The notes: generated by a model from the sequence alone, not told the origin. A stretch of DNA of 64,000 bases from Tsukamurella pulmonis (GCF_900103175.1 NZ_FNLF01000002.1:992001-1056000), one strand, 5' to 3'. Shown: positions 53,033-62,381, numbered from the stretch's first letter. Made by a program: numbers and translations.

Positions 53033-54186
53033 GCCGCCTCCCAGGTCGCGGACAGGGTGAACTCGTCGCCGTCGCGTGCGCCGGTCAGGTCCGCCCCCAC
53101 CGCTCGGAGCCTGCCGCGCAGCCCGTCGATGCCCGACGGTGCGCCGTCGTCCCCGGAGCGCACGCGCGCACCGTCGTTGCGCAGGACCAGGCCCGACGGG
53201 GTGAGGGTGAGCACGGCCTGCGTCGCCGTGGAGTGCTTGACGATGTTGGTGGTGCCCTCGCGCACCACCCAGGCGGCGGCCTCGTGGAAGGTCCTCGGCA
53301 CGGCGCCGGGCTCGCCGATGACCCGCAGGTCGCAGCCCGCGGCCGAGAGCAGCGAGCGGGCGCCGGCGACCTCGGTGCCCAGGTCGATGCCGCGGTAGCC
53401 GCGGACCAACGAGCGCGCGTCCTCCATGGAGGCGACGGCGAGCGCCTTGACCTCGTCCATCTCGTCGGCCGCGCGGTCCGTGGCGCCGGCGCGGGTGAGG
53501 GTGGCGGCGAGTTCGCTCTTGACCGCGATGGCGGAGAAGGCGCGGCCCACCACGTCGTGCAGGTCGCGGGAGAAGCGCAACCGCTCCTGCGCGACCTCGA
53601 GCTCGGCGGCGAGGCGCTTGCCGTTCTCCAGTTCGGTGAGTACCTGCAGCGCCCAGACGGTGCTGCGCGAGGTCCACATCAGGGCGGTGCCCACGAAGAT
53701 CAGCAGCAGCGCGAGCCGCACCGGATCGGGCACGCCGGTCAGCAACGGGGTCAGGACCGCGCCCACCGCCAGGATGGCCCAGCGGTGGCGGACGAAGGGG
53801 ATGACGCCCGCGGACGCCATGAGCAGGGTCATGGACGCGGTGATCGCGGCCTCGCGATCACCGCCCGCTCCCGCGAGCCGGGCGGAGGCCACGGCGATCA
53901 GCCAGGCCCCCACGACGCCCACGACGGCGAACCGCCAGGCCAGGCGCCGCTGGCGCGCCGTCGCGCGGAGAGCGAGGTCGGGCTGCGCCTCGATGCCGGC
54001 GATCGCGGCGAGACCCGCGACGACGACGCCCACCGTCGGCCAGGTGCGGGCGCCGCTGACCAGGATCATCACGACCACGCCGATCATGACGGTCTGCAGC
54101 ACGAGCCGGGTGTAGAGGCGGTACTTCTCGACGCTGGGCATGTCCTGCCACCACGCGACGGCGCGGCGCAGCGGGCCCGGCATCAT
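53029..54186 (-). CDS. Sensor histidine kinase, DesK/LiaS-like
   Basis: The product has 385 residues with about 5-6 hydrophobic segments. The phosphorylated histidine is in RFSRDLHDVVGRAFSAIAVK (HisKA_3), and the ATPase part has EAAAWVVREGTTNIVKHS and GIDGLRGRLRAVGADL. There is no large outer sensor domain, so it senses within the membrane. ATG 54186 overlaps the permease stop (ATGA), linking sensor and transporter. Confidence 0.92.
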   Translation of the reverse strand: MMPGPLRRAVAWWQDMPSVEKYRLYTRLVLQTVMIGVVVMILVSGARTWPTVGVVVAGLAAIAGIEAQPDLALRATARQRRLAWRFAVVGVVGAWLIAVASARLAGAGGDREAAITASMTLLMASAGVIPFVRHRWAILAVGAVLTPLLTGVPDPVRLALLLIFVGTALMWTSRSTVWALQVLTELENGKRLAAELEVAQERLRFSRDLHDVVGRAFSAIAVKSELAATLTRAGATDRAADEMDEVKALAVASMEDARSLVRGYRGIDLGTEVAGARSLLSAAGCDLRVIGEPGAVPRTFHEAAAWVVREGTTNIVKHSTATQAVLTLTPSGLVLRNDGARVRSGDDGAPSGIDGLRGRLRAVGADLTGARDGDEFTLSATWEAA

Positions 54187-55001
54187 CCCCGATCGTCCCA
54201 GCGGAACCACCGTTTGGCGAGGATCACTGCGATCAGGGTCCATAGGACCAGTGTCGCAAGCGGGCGGCCCGTCTCGCCGAAGGTGGCGGCGAAGCCGAGC
54301 GCCGCGGCGTCGTCGGGTGCGCCGGGCGCGAGACCCGCCTGGCCCAGGCGGATGAGGTCGGAGATCGCGGCGAACGGCGTCCAGTCCGCGATCAGGGCCA
54401 GCCGCTCGGGGAGGATCTGCCGGATGCTCGCCAGTCCGGCCATCGAGACGATCATGACCGGCATGGAGGTGATCTGCGCGGCCTCGGCGTTCTTGGTCAT
54501 CGCGCTGGTGGCGAGCGCGAGGAGGGTGAAGATCACCAGGCCGGCGGCGAGCGCGAGCAGCATGAGCAGCGCGTTCACCGGCAGCGGTCCGCCGGCCCCG
54601 TACACCGCGCCGCACACGATCACCGCGCCGAGCACGGTGAGGGCGACGCCGGGCACACCGGGGGCGGCCAGGATCTGCAGGTCCGAGGACTCGCCGGTGC
54701 GCAGCCGTTTGAGCACCCCTTCGGACCTGCGGGTGGTGACCATCGACAGCACCGAGTAGTACTGCACGAACAGCAGCGCGAAGACCGTGAACATCTCCAG
54801 CGTGACCGCCACGCCGAGGGGTTTCGGCGCCTGGTCGCCGCGGGCGAGGAAGAACAGCAGCAGCGGCGTGCCGACGGGGAAGACGGTGCCCATGAACAGC
54901 AGGGTCTTGTTGCGCCGGAACTGCAGGAACTCGGCGTGCGCGAGGGCGCGCAGCGGGTGGCGGCCGTAGCCGACGGTGGCCGGCCGGGTGGCGGTGGTCA
55001 T
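54183..55001 (-). CDS. ABC-2 type permease
   Basis: The product has 272 residues and six predicted helices. HAEFLQFRRNKTLLFMGTVF and KRLRTGESSDLQILAAPGVP fit an ABC-2 exporter permease, as used by drug or lipid exporters. Its start overlaps the ATPase stop by four bases. It forms a transporter with the adjacent ATPase. Confidence 0.88.
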   Translation of the reverse strand: MTTATRPATVGYGRHPLRALAHAEFLQFRRNKTLLFMGTVFPVGTPLLLFFLARGDQAPKPLGVAVTLEMFTVFALLFVQYYSVLSMVTTRRSEGVLKRLRTGESSDLQILAAPGVPGVALTVLGAVIVCGAVYGAGGPLPVNALLMLLALAAGLVIFTLLALATSAMTKNAEAAQITSMPVMIVSMAGLASIRQILPERLALIADWTPFAAISDLIRLGQAGLAPGAPDDAAALGFAATFGETGRPLATLVLWTLIAVILAKRWFRWDDRG

Positions 55002-55969
55002 GCGGGGGCTCCGATCGGGGAGGGGGTGGTCGCATCGTCGCCGGCGCCGGTCGCCAGCGCGAGGAAGACCGATTCGAGGGAGGGATGACGGGCCGAGAGG
55101 CCGGTGAGGGTCAGGTTCCGGTCGGCCGCCCAGGTGAGCAGCGCGTGCAGGTCCTCCTGCAGGCGGTGGGTGCGCAGGGTGACCCGGCCGGCACCGTCGG
55201 GCGCGGCGGTCCAGGAGCCGCTCAGCGCGGGCAGCGGCACCGCCGGATCGTCGAGGGCGATCTCGGCCGGGTGGCCGTCGACGATCTCGCGGAGCGTGCC
55301 CAGCCGGGCGATCGCACCGCGGTGCATGATCGCGATCCGGTCGGCGAGCGCCTCGGCCTCGTCGAGGTAGTGCGTGGTGAGCACCATCGTGACGCCGTCG
55401 CTCTTGAGTTCGGCGAGCAGCTTCCAGGTGGCGTGCCGGCTCTCCGGGTCGAGACCGGTGGTCGGCTCATCGAGGAAGAGCAGGCGGGGCTGGCCGATGA
55501 GGGCGCACGCCAGGTCGAGGCGGCGCTGCTCGCCGCCGGAGAGCGCGCGCACCCGCACGTCGCCGCGCTCGGTGAGGCGGACCCGCTCGAGCACCGCGTC
55601 GGCGGTGGTGGGGTTGCTGCAGGTGCCGCGCCACATCTCGAGCGTCTCGCGCACGGTGAGCTCGGCGGGGAGGCCGCCGGACTGCAGCATGATGCCGCAG
55701 AGCGGGCGCACCCGGCGGCGGTCGCGCCGCGGGTCGAGGCCGAAGACGGCGAGCTCGCCGCCGCTCGGCGCGGCCAGGCCCTCGAGCAGGTCGAGGGTCG
55801 AGGTCTTTCCGGCGCCGTTGGTGCCGAGCAGTGCGAACACCTCGCCCTGCCGGACGGTGAGGTCGATGCCGCGCACGGCCTCGAAGGCGTTCGCGCCCGT
55901 GCCGTACGTCCGGCGCAGGCCGCTCGCCTCGATGACGGGGTCGGCGGCGAGGTCGATCCCGGCGCTCAT
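54998..55969 (-). CDS. ABC exporter ATPase
   Basis: The product has 323 residues. Walker A is LGTNGAGKTSTLDLLEGL, the signature is ALSGGEQRRLDLACALIG and Walker B is LLFLDEPTTGLDPESRH. A C-terminal about 80-residue extension (TLTGLSARHPSLESVFLALA) is typical of CcmA/DrrA-type exporters. The ATG (55969) shares a base with the stop of the small membrane protein gene (TGATG). Confidence 0.9.
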   Translation of the reverse strand: MSAGIDLAADPVIEASGLRRTYGTGANAFEAVRGIDLTVRQGEVFALLGTNGAGKTSTLDLLEGLAAPSGGELAVFGLDPRRDRRRVRPLCGIMLQSGGLPAELTVRETLEMWRGTCSNPTTADAVLERVRLTERGDVRVRALSGGEQRRLDLACALIGQPRLLFLDEPTTGLDPESRHATWKLLAELKSDGVTMVLTTHYLDEAEALADRIAIMHRGAIARLGTLREIVDGHPAEIALDDPAVPLPALSGSWTAAPDGAGRVTLRTHRLQEDLHALLTWAADRNLTLTGLSARHPSLESVFLALATGAGDDATTPSPIGAPA

Positions 55970-56247
55970 CAGCGGTCCCACTTCCGCATGCCGAGCACCC
56001 ACCGCACCGCGAGGTGCAGCGCGGCGACGGCGCTGACGATCGCGGCCGCGACGACGGGCGGCTGCAACAGGACCACGACGAGCGCGATCAGGAGGACGGT
56101 CGTCACGACCACGGCGCCCTCGCGGGCCCGGGTCGGAGCGGGGCCGAAGCGGCACGCGTCGACGAAGAGGTTGTGCAGTGCCCCGGACGACGGTGCCGGG
56201 GCCGGCTGGTGCGGACGGTGGGCGGTGTGCAGATCGCTGGCGTTCAT
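55969..56247 (-). CDS. Small membrane protein of the exporter operon
   Basis: The product has 92 residues. After a hydrophilic N-terminal 45 residues there are two closely spaced hydrophobic segments (AVVVTTVLLIALVVVLLQ and VVAAAIVSAVAALHLAVRWV). I do not recognise a family. It is the first gene of a tightly overlapped operon with the ABC exporter and two-component system, so it may be an accessory sensor or transporter subunit. Confidence 0.6.
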   Translation of the reverse strand: MNASDLHTAHRPHQPAPAPSSGALHNLFVDACRFGPAPTRAREGAVVVTTVLLIALVVVLLQPPVVAAAIVSAVAALHLAVRWVLGMRKWDR

Positions 56248-56326
56248 GACATCAAGCCTCGCCGCGATCCCGGTGCGTCAGTAGTGCCCGTTGTCAGGGG
56301 TTTCCCGCCGGTTGTCACCGATCGGC

Positions 56327-56342
56327 CATGACATCTGTCATG
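56327..56342. promoter_or_regulatory. Palindrome between exporter/two-component operon and ugp operon
   Basis: CATGACA-TC-TGTCATG is a perfect 7-bp dyad, 80 bp upstream of the small membrane protein start and 99 bp before the ugpA start. It could be the binding site of the LuxR-type regulator or of a regulator of ugp. Confidence 0.5.
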
Positions 56343-56440
56343 TCCGCCGGTGTGCAGGGGCACCGCGCGATCATGCATTCGTTACCGAATCTTTTCCCGG
56401 TTTTCGTCCGCCGGACGGGAAAGTACAGCACGCTACGGCA

Positions 56441-57373
56441 GTGACCGCCACGACCGAACGGGTGGAGCCATCACCCAAAACGGGGCTGGCCGCCAACCTG
56501 GTGCCCAAGGACAACCTGCTGTTCCTGTTGTTCGTGGTGCCGAACCTGGTGCTGCTGGCCGTCTTCACCTACCGACCGCTGATCGACAACGTGCGGCTGA
56601 GCTTCCAGGACTGGTCGCTCGCCAGCTCGGAGCCGGCGAAATGGATCGGGCTCGACAACTACCGCGAGTTCTTCACCAAGGCGGAGAGCTGGCAGGTCGT
56701 CACCGTCACGCTGATCTTCACCGTGAGCGCGGTGCTCTTCTCCATGGTGCTGGGCCTGGCGCTGGCGATGCTGCTCGATCAGAACCTCAAGGGGCGCAAC
56801 CTGGTCCGCTCGGCGGTGTTCGCGCCCTTCGTGATCTCCGGCGCGGCGATCGGTGCGGCGTTCTACTTCGTCTTCAACCCGCAGTTCGGTGCCGCCGCAT
56901 CGATCCTCGCCTGGTTCGGCATCGAGAGCCCCGACTTCTACCAGAATCCGGGCTGGGCGCTGTTCCTGGTGACCTTCACCTACATCTGGAAGAACCTGGG
57001 CTACACCTTCGTCATCTACCTCGCGGCGCTGCAGGGCCTGAACAAGGACCTCGACGAGGCCGCCGCGATCGACGGGACGCCGGTGTGGCGCAAGTTCTGG
57101 CGGGTCACGCTGCCGCAGCTGCGCCCGGCCACCTACTTCCTGTCGATCACGGTGCTGCTCAACAGCCTCCAGGTCTTCGACATCCTCAACATCATGTTCC
57201 CGGACGGCGGGCCGCAGAGCGGGACCACGACGATGGTCTTCGACATCTACTGGCAGACCTTCCGCAATCAGCGCGCCGGCTACGGCGCGACGATCGCCAC
57301 CATCATGTTCCTGGTGCTGCTGATCGTGACCGTGGTGCAGGTGCGGATGATGGACCGGGGGGACGACAAGTGA
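56441..57373 (+). CDS. ugpA: Glycerophosphodiester ABC importer permease UgpA-like
   Basis: The product has 310 residues from GTG 56441; a longer frame to 56291 reads non-membrane sequence and is not preferred. Six hydrophobic segments are seen (LLFLLFVVPNLVLLAVFTYR). The EAA loop is NKDLDEAAAIDGTPVWRKFW. The order permease, permease, binding protein, ATPase equals ugpAEBC of M. tuberculosis. Its stop overlaps ugpE (GTGA). Confidence 0.8.
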   Translation: MTATTERVEPSPKTGLAANLVPKDNLLFLLFVVPNLVLLAVFTYRPLIDNVRLSFQDWSLASSEPAKWIGLDNYREFFTKAESWQVVTVTLIFTVSAVLFSMVLGLALAMLLDQNLKGRNLVRSAVFAPFVISGAAIGAAFYFVFNPQFGAAASILAWFGIESPDFYQNPGWALFLVTFTYIWKNLGYTFVIYLAALQGLNKDLDEAAAIDGTPVWRKFWRVTLPQLRPATYFLSITVLLNSLQVFDILNIMFPDGGPQSGTTTMVFDIYWQTFRNQRAGYGATIATIMFLVLLIVTVVQVRMMDRGDDK

Positions 57374-58203
57374 GCGGATCGCCTACGGGCAGCACCGGAA
57401 TGAAGGTGCTCGGCTACCTCGGCATGCTGGCCACGCTGCTGCTGGTCGCGGTGCCGGTGTACTTCATCGTGATCACCTCGTTCAAGGACCGGCCGGACAT
57501 CTTCGTCTCGCCCGCCACCTGGTGGCCGCCCACCTGGTACCCGGAGAACTACAGCTACGTCACGCAGGAGATCCCGTACTGGCAGTACCTGCGCAACTCG
57601 GCGATCATCACGCTGGTCACGGGCTCCATCAAGTTCGTGCTGGGCGTGAGCACGGCGTACGCGCTGGTCTTCCTGCGCTTCCCGTTCAAGAAGCTGCTCT
57701 TCCTCGTGGTGATCGCGGCGCTCATGGTGCCCAACCAGATCACGGTGATCTCGAACTACGCGTTGATGGCGGACTACCGCAACACCTTCGTCGGCATCAT
57801 CCTGCCGCTGGCGGGCGTCGCGTTCGGCACCTTCCTCATGCGCAACCACTTCCTCTCGCTGCCCAAGGAGATCGTGGAGGCCGCGCGGATGGACGGAGCG
57901 GGCCACCTTCGGCTGCTGTTCCGGGTGATCCTGCCCATCTCGATCCCCACGATGGTGGCCTTCGCGGTCATCACGCTGGTGAACGAGTGGAACGAGTACC
58001 TGTGGCCGTTCCTGATGTCGGACAACGCCGCCGTGGCCCCGCTGCCCGTCGGCCTGACCCTGCTGCAGAACACCGAGCAGGGCGTGAACTGGGGCCCCGT
58101 CATGGCGGCCACCCTGCTCACCGCCCTGCCGATGCTCGTCGTCTTCCTGATCCTGCAACGGCAGATGATCAAGGGCCTGACCTCCGGCGCCGTCAAGGGC
58201 TGA
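57370..58203 (+). CDS. ugpE: ABC importer permease UgpE-like
   Basis: The product has 277 residues and six helices. SLPKEIVEAARMDGAGHLRL is the EAA loop. NEWNEYLWPFLMSDNAAVAP is typical of MalG/UgpE-type inner membrane permeases. It overlaps ugpA by four bases. It pairs with UgpA as the channel. Confidence 0.82.
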   Translation: MSGSPTGSTGMKVLGYLGMLATLLLVAVPVYFIVITSFKDRPDIFVSPATWWPPTWYPENYSYVTQEIPYWQYLRNSAIITLVTGSIKFVLGVSTAYALVFLRFPFKKLLFLVVIAALMVPNQITVISNYALMADYRNTFVGIILPLAGVAFGTFLMRNHFLSLPKEIVEAARMDGAGHLRLLFRVILPISIPTMVAFAVITLVNEWNEYLWPFLMSDNAAVAPLPVGLTLLQNTEQGVNWGPVMAATLLTALPMLVVFLILQRQMIKGLTSGAVKG

Positions 58204-58242
58204 CCGGGACCACCAGAAGAAGAAACACCAAGGGAGAAACTC

Positions 58243-59559
58243 ATGGGCGACTTCACACGGCGCGGATTCCTCGTCACCGGCCTCGCGGCGACCGCGGCGG
58301 TGGCGGCCGCGTGCGCCGGTTCGGGCTCGGGCGGCGGCTCGTCGAATTCGGGCAGCGCAGGGGGAGGCGGCGACATCACGCTGCGCTTCCTCAGCAACCA
58401 CCCCGGCAGCTCCAAGGCCACCGAGCAGGAGCTGATCGACGCGTTCGAGAAGGCCAATGCCGGCATCAAGGTCGAGCTGCTCGACGGCGGCAAGGACTAC
58501 GAGGAGGTGGCGCAGAAGTTCCAGACCTCGCTCTCCGGTGGTGAGAAGGCCGACGTCATCGTGGTCTCCGACGTCACCTGGTTCAACTTCGCGCTCAACA
58601 AGCAGATCGCCCCGCTCGACGACCTCTTCGGCGGCGCCGGCCTCAAGCCGGAGGAGTACGTCGATTCGCTCCTCGCCGACACCAAGTTCGACGGCAAGCA
58701 CTACGCCGTCCCGTACGCCCGCTCGACGCCGCTGTTCTACTACAACAAGGACGTCTGGAAGAAGGCCGGCCTCGAGGACCGCGGCCCCAAGGACTGGGAC
58801 GAGTTCCAGCAGTGGGCGCCCCGCATCCAGGAGGCCATCGGCGGCGACAAGAAGGCGCTCGTGCTCGCCGACTCGGCGAACTACATCGACTGGGTCTTCG
58901 AGGGCTGGAACTGGTCCAAGGGCGGCGCCTACTCCGACGGCTGGGACCTCAAGTTCACCACCCCGGAGTCGATCGGTGCGGCGAACCAGCTCAAGGACGT
59001 CATCGGCAAGTGGGGGCGCCTGACCAGCAAGCCGGAGAACGACTTCGGTGCCGGGCTGGCCGCGGCCACGCTGCAGTCCACCGGCTCGCTGAAGACGATC
59101 TCCACCACCGCGAAGTTCGAGCTGGGCACCGCCTTCCTCCCCGGGCCCGCCGGTAAGTCCTGCCCGACGGGTGGCGCGGGTGTCGCAGTGGCCGAGGGGA
59201 TCTCGGCTGATCGCAAGGCCGCGGCCGTGAAGTTCATCGAGTTCCTCACCAACACGGCCAACACCGCGAAGTTCTCGCAGGCCACCGGCTACATGCCGGT
59301 GCGCAAGGCCGCCGTCGACGAGCCGTCGATGAAGGAGTTCGTCGAGAAGAACCCGAACTTCGGCACCGCCGTCAAGCAGCTGCCGCTGACCCGCGTGCAG
59401 GACAACGCCCGCGTCTTCGTTCCCGGCGGCGGTCGCGATATCGGCCAGGCGCTGCAGCAGATCGCGACCGGCGGCGACGCCGCGGCCGTGCTCGGTGCGC
59501 TGCAGAAGACCATCCAGGGCAAGATCGACTCGCAGATCACGCCCAAGCTGCCGAAGTAG
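58243..59559 (+). CDS. ugpB: Substrate-binding lipoprotein UgpB-like
   Basis: The product has 438 residues. A twin-arginine motif (FTRRGFLVTG) precedes lipobox AAAC (C24), so export is probably by Tat. LRFLSNHPGSSKATEQELID, DYEEVAQKFQTSLSG and VVSDVTWFNFALN resemble mycobacterial UgpB, which binds glycerophosphocholine. A ribosome-binding site GGGAGAA precedes the ATG. The sugar/phosphodiester specificity is inferred from this resemblance and gene order. Confidence 0.82.
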   Translation: MGDFTRRGFLVTGLAATAAVAAACAGSGSGGGSSNSGSAGGGGDITLRFLSNHPGSSKATEQELIDAFEKANAGIKVELLDGGKDYEEVAQKFQTSLSGGEKADVIVVSDVTWFNFALNKQIAPLDDLFGGAGLKPEEYVDSLLADTKFDGKHYAVPYARSTPLFYYNKDVWKKAGLEDRGPKDWDEFQQWAPRIQEAIGGDKKALVLADSANYIDWVFEGWNWSKGGAYSDGWDLKFTTPESIGAANQLKDVIGKWGRLTSKPENDFGAGLAAATLQSTGSLKTISTTAKFELGTAFLPGPAGKSCPTGGAGVAVAEGISADRKAAAVKFIEFLTNTANTAKFSQATGYMPVRKAAVDEPSMKEFVEKNPNFGTAVKQLPLTRVQDNARVFVPGGGRDIGQALQQIATGGDAAAVLGALQKTIQGKIDSQITPKLPK

Positions 59560-59605
59560 GTCCGGCCGCACACGGTTTCGTAAGAACTAGGAGTACAGGA
59601 AGACC

Positions 59606-60676
59606 ATGGCAACGGTGCGTTTCGACGGTGCGACCGTCCAGTACCCGGGCGCCGAGCGGCCCTCGGTCAGCTCGCTCGACCTGGACATCGCCGACGGCGA
59701 ATTCGTCGTGCTGGTCGGCCCGTCGGGCTGCGGCAAGTCCACCAGCCTCCGCGCGCTGGCGGGCCTCGAGGCCGTCACCGACGGGCGGATCCTCATCGAC
59801 GATGTGGATGTCACGGCGGTCTCGCCGAAGAAGCGCGACGTGGCCATGGTCTTCCAGAACTACGCGCTCTACCCGAACATGACGGTGGCGCAGAACATGG
59901 GCTTCGCGCTGCGCAACGCCGGTGTCTCCAAGGAGGACACGGCCAAGCAGGTCGCGGAGGCCGCCGCGATGCTCGAGTTGGAGCCACTGCTCGACCGCAA
60001 GCCCGCGCGCCTGTCCGGTGGTCAGCGCCAGCGCGTCGCGATGGGCCGCGCCATCGTGCGCCATCCCAAGGTGTTCGCGATGGACGAGCCGCTGTCGAAC
60101 CTCGATGCGCGGCTGCGGGTCTCGACCCGCTCGCAGATCTCCGCGCTGCAGCGCCGGCTCGGCGTCACCACGCTGTACGTCACGCACGATCAGGTCGAGG
60201 CCATGACGATGGGTGACCGGGTCGCGGTGCTCAAGGACGGTCTGCTGCAGCAGGTGGCGCCGCCGCGCGAGCTGTACGACGATCCGGTCAACACCTTCGT
60301 CGCGGGCTTCCTCGGCTCGCCCGGGATGAACCTGCTCACGGTGCCCCGCGGCGACGCGGGCGCGGACCTCGCGGGCGCGACCGTGCCGGTGCCGCGCACC
60401 GTCGAATCCGGTGCGACGGTGACCGTCGGCCTGCGTCCCGAGGGGCTCGACGTGGTCGCGCCCGGCACCCCCGGGGCGGCGCGCGGCACCGTCGCGCTGG
60501 TGGAGGAGCTCGGCGCCGAGGCGCTGGTCTACGTGAGCATCGAGGGGCAGGACAAGCCCGTGGTGGCGCGGGTCGATCGCGCGACCACGCTACGAGCCGG
60601 CGAGGAGACCGGCCTGGTCCCGGCGGCGGAGCAGGCGCTGTTCTTCCACGCGGAGACGGGCGACCGGCTGCGCTGA
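59606..60676 (+). CDS. ugpC: ABC importer ATPase UgpC-like
   Basis: The product has 356 residues. Walker A is [18 protein letters not shown], the signature is LSGGQRQRVAMGRAIVRHPK and Walker B is VFAMDEPLSNLD. The last about 115 residues form the TOBE/MalK-type regulatory domain. The 3' end overlaps the convergent glycosyltransferase gene by 87 bp. Confidence 0.88.
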   Translation: MATVRFDGATVQYPGAERPSVSSLDLDIADGEFVVLVGPSGCGKSTSLRALAGLEAVTDGRILIDDVDVTAVSPKKRDVAMVFQNYALYPNMTVAQNMGFALRNAGVSKEDTAKQVAEAAAMLELEPLLDRKPARLSGGQRQRVAMGRAIVRHPKVFAMDEPLSNLDARLRVSTRSQISALQRRLGVTTLYVTHDQVEAMTMGDRVAVLKDGLLQQVAPPRELYDDPVNTFVAGFLGSPGMNLLTVPRGDAGADLAGATVPVPRTVESGATVTVGLRPEGLDVVAPGTPGAARGTVALVEELGAEALVYVSIEGQDKPVVARVDRATTLRAGEETGLVPAAEQALFFHAETGDRLR

Positions 60677-61813
60677 TCGCCCGGCGCGCAGGAACATCCG
60701 GCGCTGGGCCGTCGCCCGGTGCAGGCCCAGCATCGCGTCCACGGCACGGTCCCACGTGTACTGCTCTGCACACGCCCGCGCCGCGGCGCGGTGGTCCCCG
60801 TCGAGCACGGACCGCACGGCCGCGGTGAACGCGGCGCCGGTGTCCGCGGCCGGCTGGCCGCACCCGTCGAGGGTCACCGCGGCGAGGGCGCTGTTGCGGG
60901 AGACCACGATCGGAGTGCCGGAGGCGAGGGCTTCCATCGCGCTGAGCCCGAAGGTCTCGTGCGGCCCGGGGCAGATCGCGACGTCGGCGCACGCCAGGAG
61001 GTCGGCGAGCGCGTCCCGGTCCGCGAGGTGCCAGGTGAAGGTGACCGGCAGGCCGCGTGCCTGCCGCCGCAGTTCGTCGGCCATGGCCCCGTCGCCCGCG
61101 ATCACGAGGCGGGCGCGGACACCGTCGGCCACGAGGGCCCGGACGATCTCGATCCCGCGCGCGGGGTGCTTCTCCATCGACAGCCGGCAGGACTGCGCGA
61201 GGAGGACGTCGGCACCGTCGGCCCAACGCTCCCGGGCCGACGCGGTGGCGCGGTCCGGCCGGAAGGTCGCGAGGTCGACGCCGAGGGGGACGGTCTCGAC
61301 GTTGGGCGCCTGCACGCGGGCGAACTCCTCGCCCGCGAAGGCGGTGGTGCAGACGACGGTGTCGTAGCTGCGGGCGGTGCCGAGGTTGGCCACGTCGGCG
61401 GCCCAGGTCGCGACGCGCGACGGAGCGCCGAGCTCGATCATCCGGTCCAGGCGCTCGTGGCTGATCATGATCGAGCCGATGCCGTGCGCCTTCGCCCAGG
61501 GGCCCATGCCGCGCAGCGTGAGGCGATCGGAGACCTCGAGGCTGTCGGCGCCGAGGCGGGGGAGGAGGCGGCGAATGAGGACGGGGCTCGCGGCACGGTA
61601 GCCCTCGACCTTGAAGAACTTGCGGCCCGGGACGGTGATGCGGCGGACCCCGGAGTCGAGCACCTCGTCGTCGTGCGCGCGGCCCGCCACCACCAGGGTG
61701 ACGGCGTGGCCGCGGTCCACGTAGCCCGCGCCCAACTGGTCGACGGCGGTGCGCAGGCCGCCGGAACGGGGCCCGTAGAAGTTCGCCAGCTGGACGATGT
61801 GCATCGGCTGCAT
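60590..61813 (-). CDS. Family 4 glycosyltransferase
   Basis: The product has about 407 residues from ATG 61813, or 404 from 61804 (MHIVQLANFYGPRSGGLRTA). The GT-B fold is shown by this N-terminal loop and the donor-site motif PGPHETFGLSAMEALASGTP (E-x7-E). It resembles GDP-mannose-dependent transferases of the PimB/MgtA type, so a role in glycolipid or lipoglycan synthesis is possible. The last 29 codons overlap ugpC in antisense. Confidence 0.85.
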   Translation of the reverse strand: MQPMHIVQLANFYGPRSGGLRTAVDQLGAGYVDRGHAVTLVVAGRAHDDEVLDSGVRRITVPGRKFFKVEGYRAASPVLIRRLLPRLGADSLEVSDRLTLRGMGPWAKAHGIGSIMISHERLDRMIELGAPSRVATWAADVANLGTARSYDTVVCTTAFAGEEFARVQAPNVETVPLGVDLATFRPDRATASARERWADGADVLLAQSCRLSMEKHPARGIEIVRALVADGVRARLVIAGDGAMADELRRQARGLPVTFTWHLADRDALADLLACADVAICPGPHETFGLSAMEALASGTPIVVSRNSALAAVTLDGCGQPAADTGAAFTAAVRSVLDGDHRAAARACAEQYTWDRAVDAMLGLHRATAQRRMFLRAGRSAQPVARLRVEEQRLLRRRDQAGLLAGS

Positions 61814-61912
61814 GTCGTCAGGCTGCCCGGGAGGGCGGTCGCGGGGGTGAACGGGCGGAATCGGCCGGACGAACTGTGTGAACTTGTCGGTCATCGGGAG
61901 CAGAATCAGCAC

Positions 61913-62329
61913 ATGACCGTACGCCTGAACCCCTACATCAGCTTCTCCGACAACGCCCGCGAGGCGCTCGAGTTCTACCGGGACGTCTTCGGTGGCGAGC
62001 TCGAGATCTCCACCTTCGAGGGCATGCCGCCCGAGATGGGTATCGACCCCGCCGAGGCCACCAAGGTGATGCACGGCCAGCTCACCACCGCCGACGGCTT
62101 CACCCTCATGTGTGCTGATACGCCCGCCGGGATGCCGCGGAACGTTGGAGACGACGTCTCCGTCTCCCTCTCCGGTGACGATCTCGCGAAGCTGACCGGC
62201 TGGTGGGAGAAGCTCTCCGCCAGCGGCTCCGTCACCGTCCCGTTCGTCCAGGCACCCTGGGGTGACACCTTCGGCATGTGCGTCGACGGCTTCGGCGTGC
62301 ACTGGATGGTCAACGCCGCGGCTTCCTGA
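61913..62329 (+). CDS. VOC-family (PhnB/glyoxalase-like) protein
   Basis: The 138-residue product starts MTVRLNPYISFSDNAREALE, with FYRDVFGGELEISTFEGMPP and APWGDTFGMCVDGFGVHWMV. It has the betaalphabetabetabeta fold of PhnB-like VOC proteins, probably a dimer. The substrate is unknown; such proteins may modify small molecules or resist drugs. The gene is divergent from the glycosyltransferase with about 100 bp between starts. Confidence 0.85.
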   Translation: MTVRLNPYISFSDNAREALEFYRDVFGGELEISTFEGMPPEMGIDPAEATKVMHGQLTTADGFTLMCADTPAGMPRNVGDDVSVSLSGDDLAKLTGWWEKLSASGSVTVPFVQAPWGDTFGMCVDGFGVHWMVNAAAS

Positions 62330-62381
62330 TCCGGCCCGGTGCATATCCTGTCGCCGGTCAGTCGCTAGACTGACCGGGCTA

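Noticed and set aside
50165-53398. 1077-codon plus-strand frame opposite dusB, desaturase and regulator
   Set aside because: It is an antisense shadow of well-supported genes with no domain of its own.
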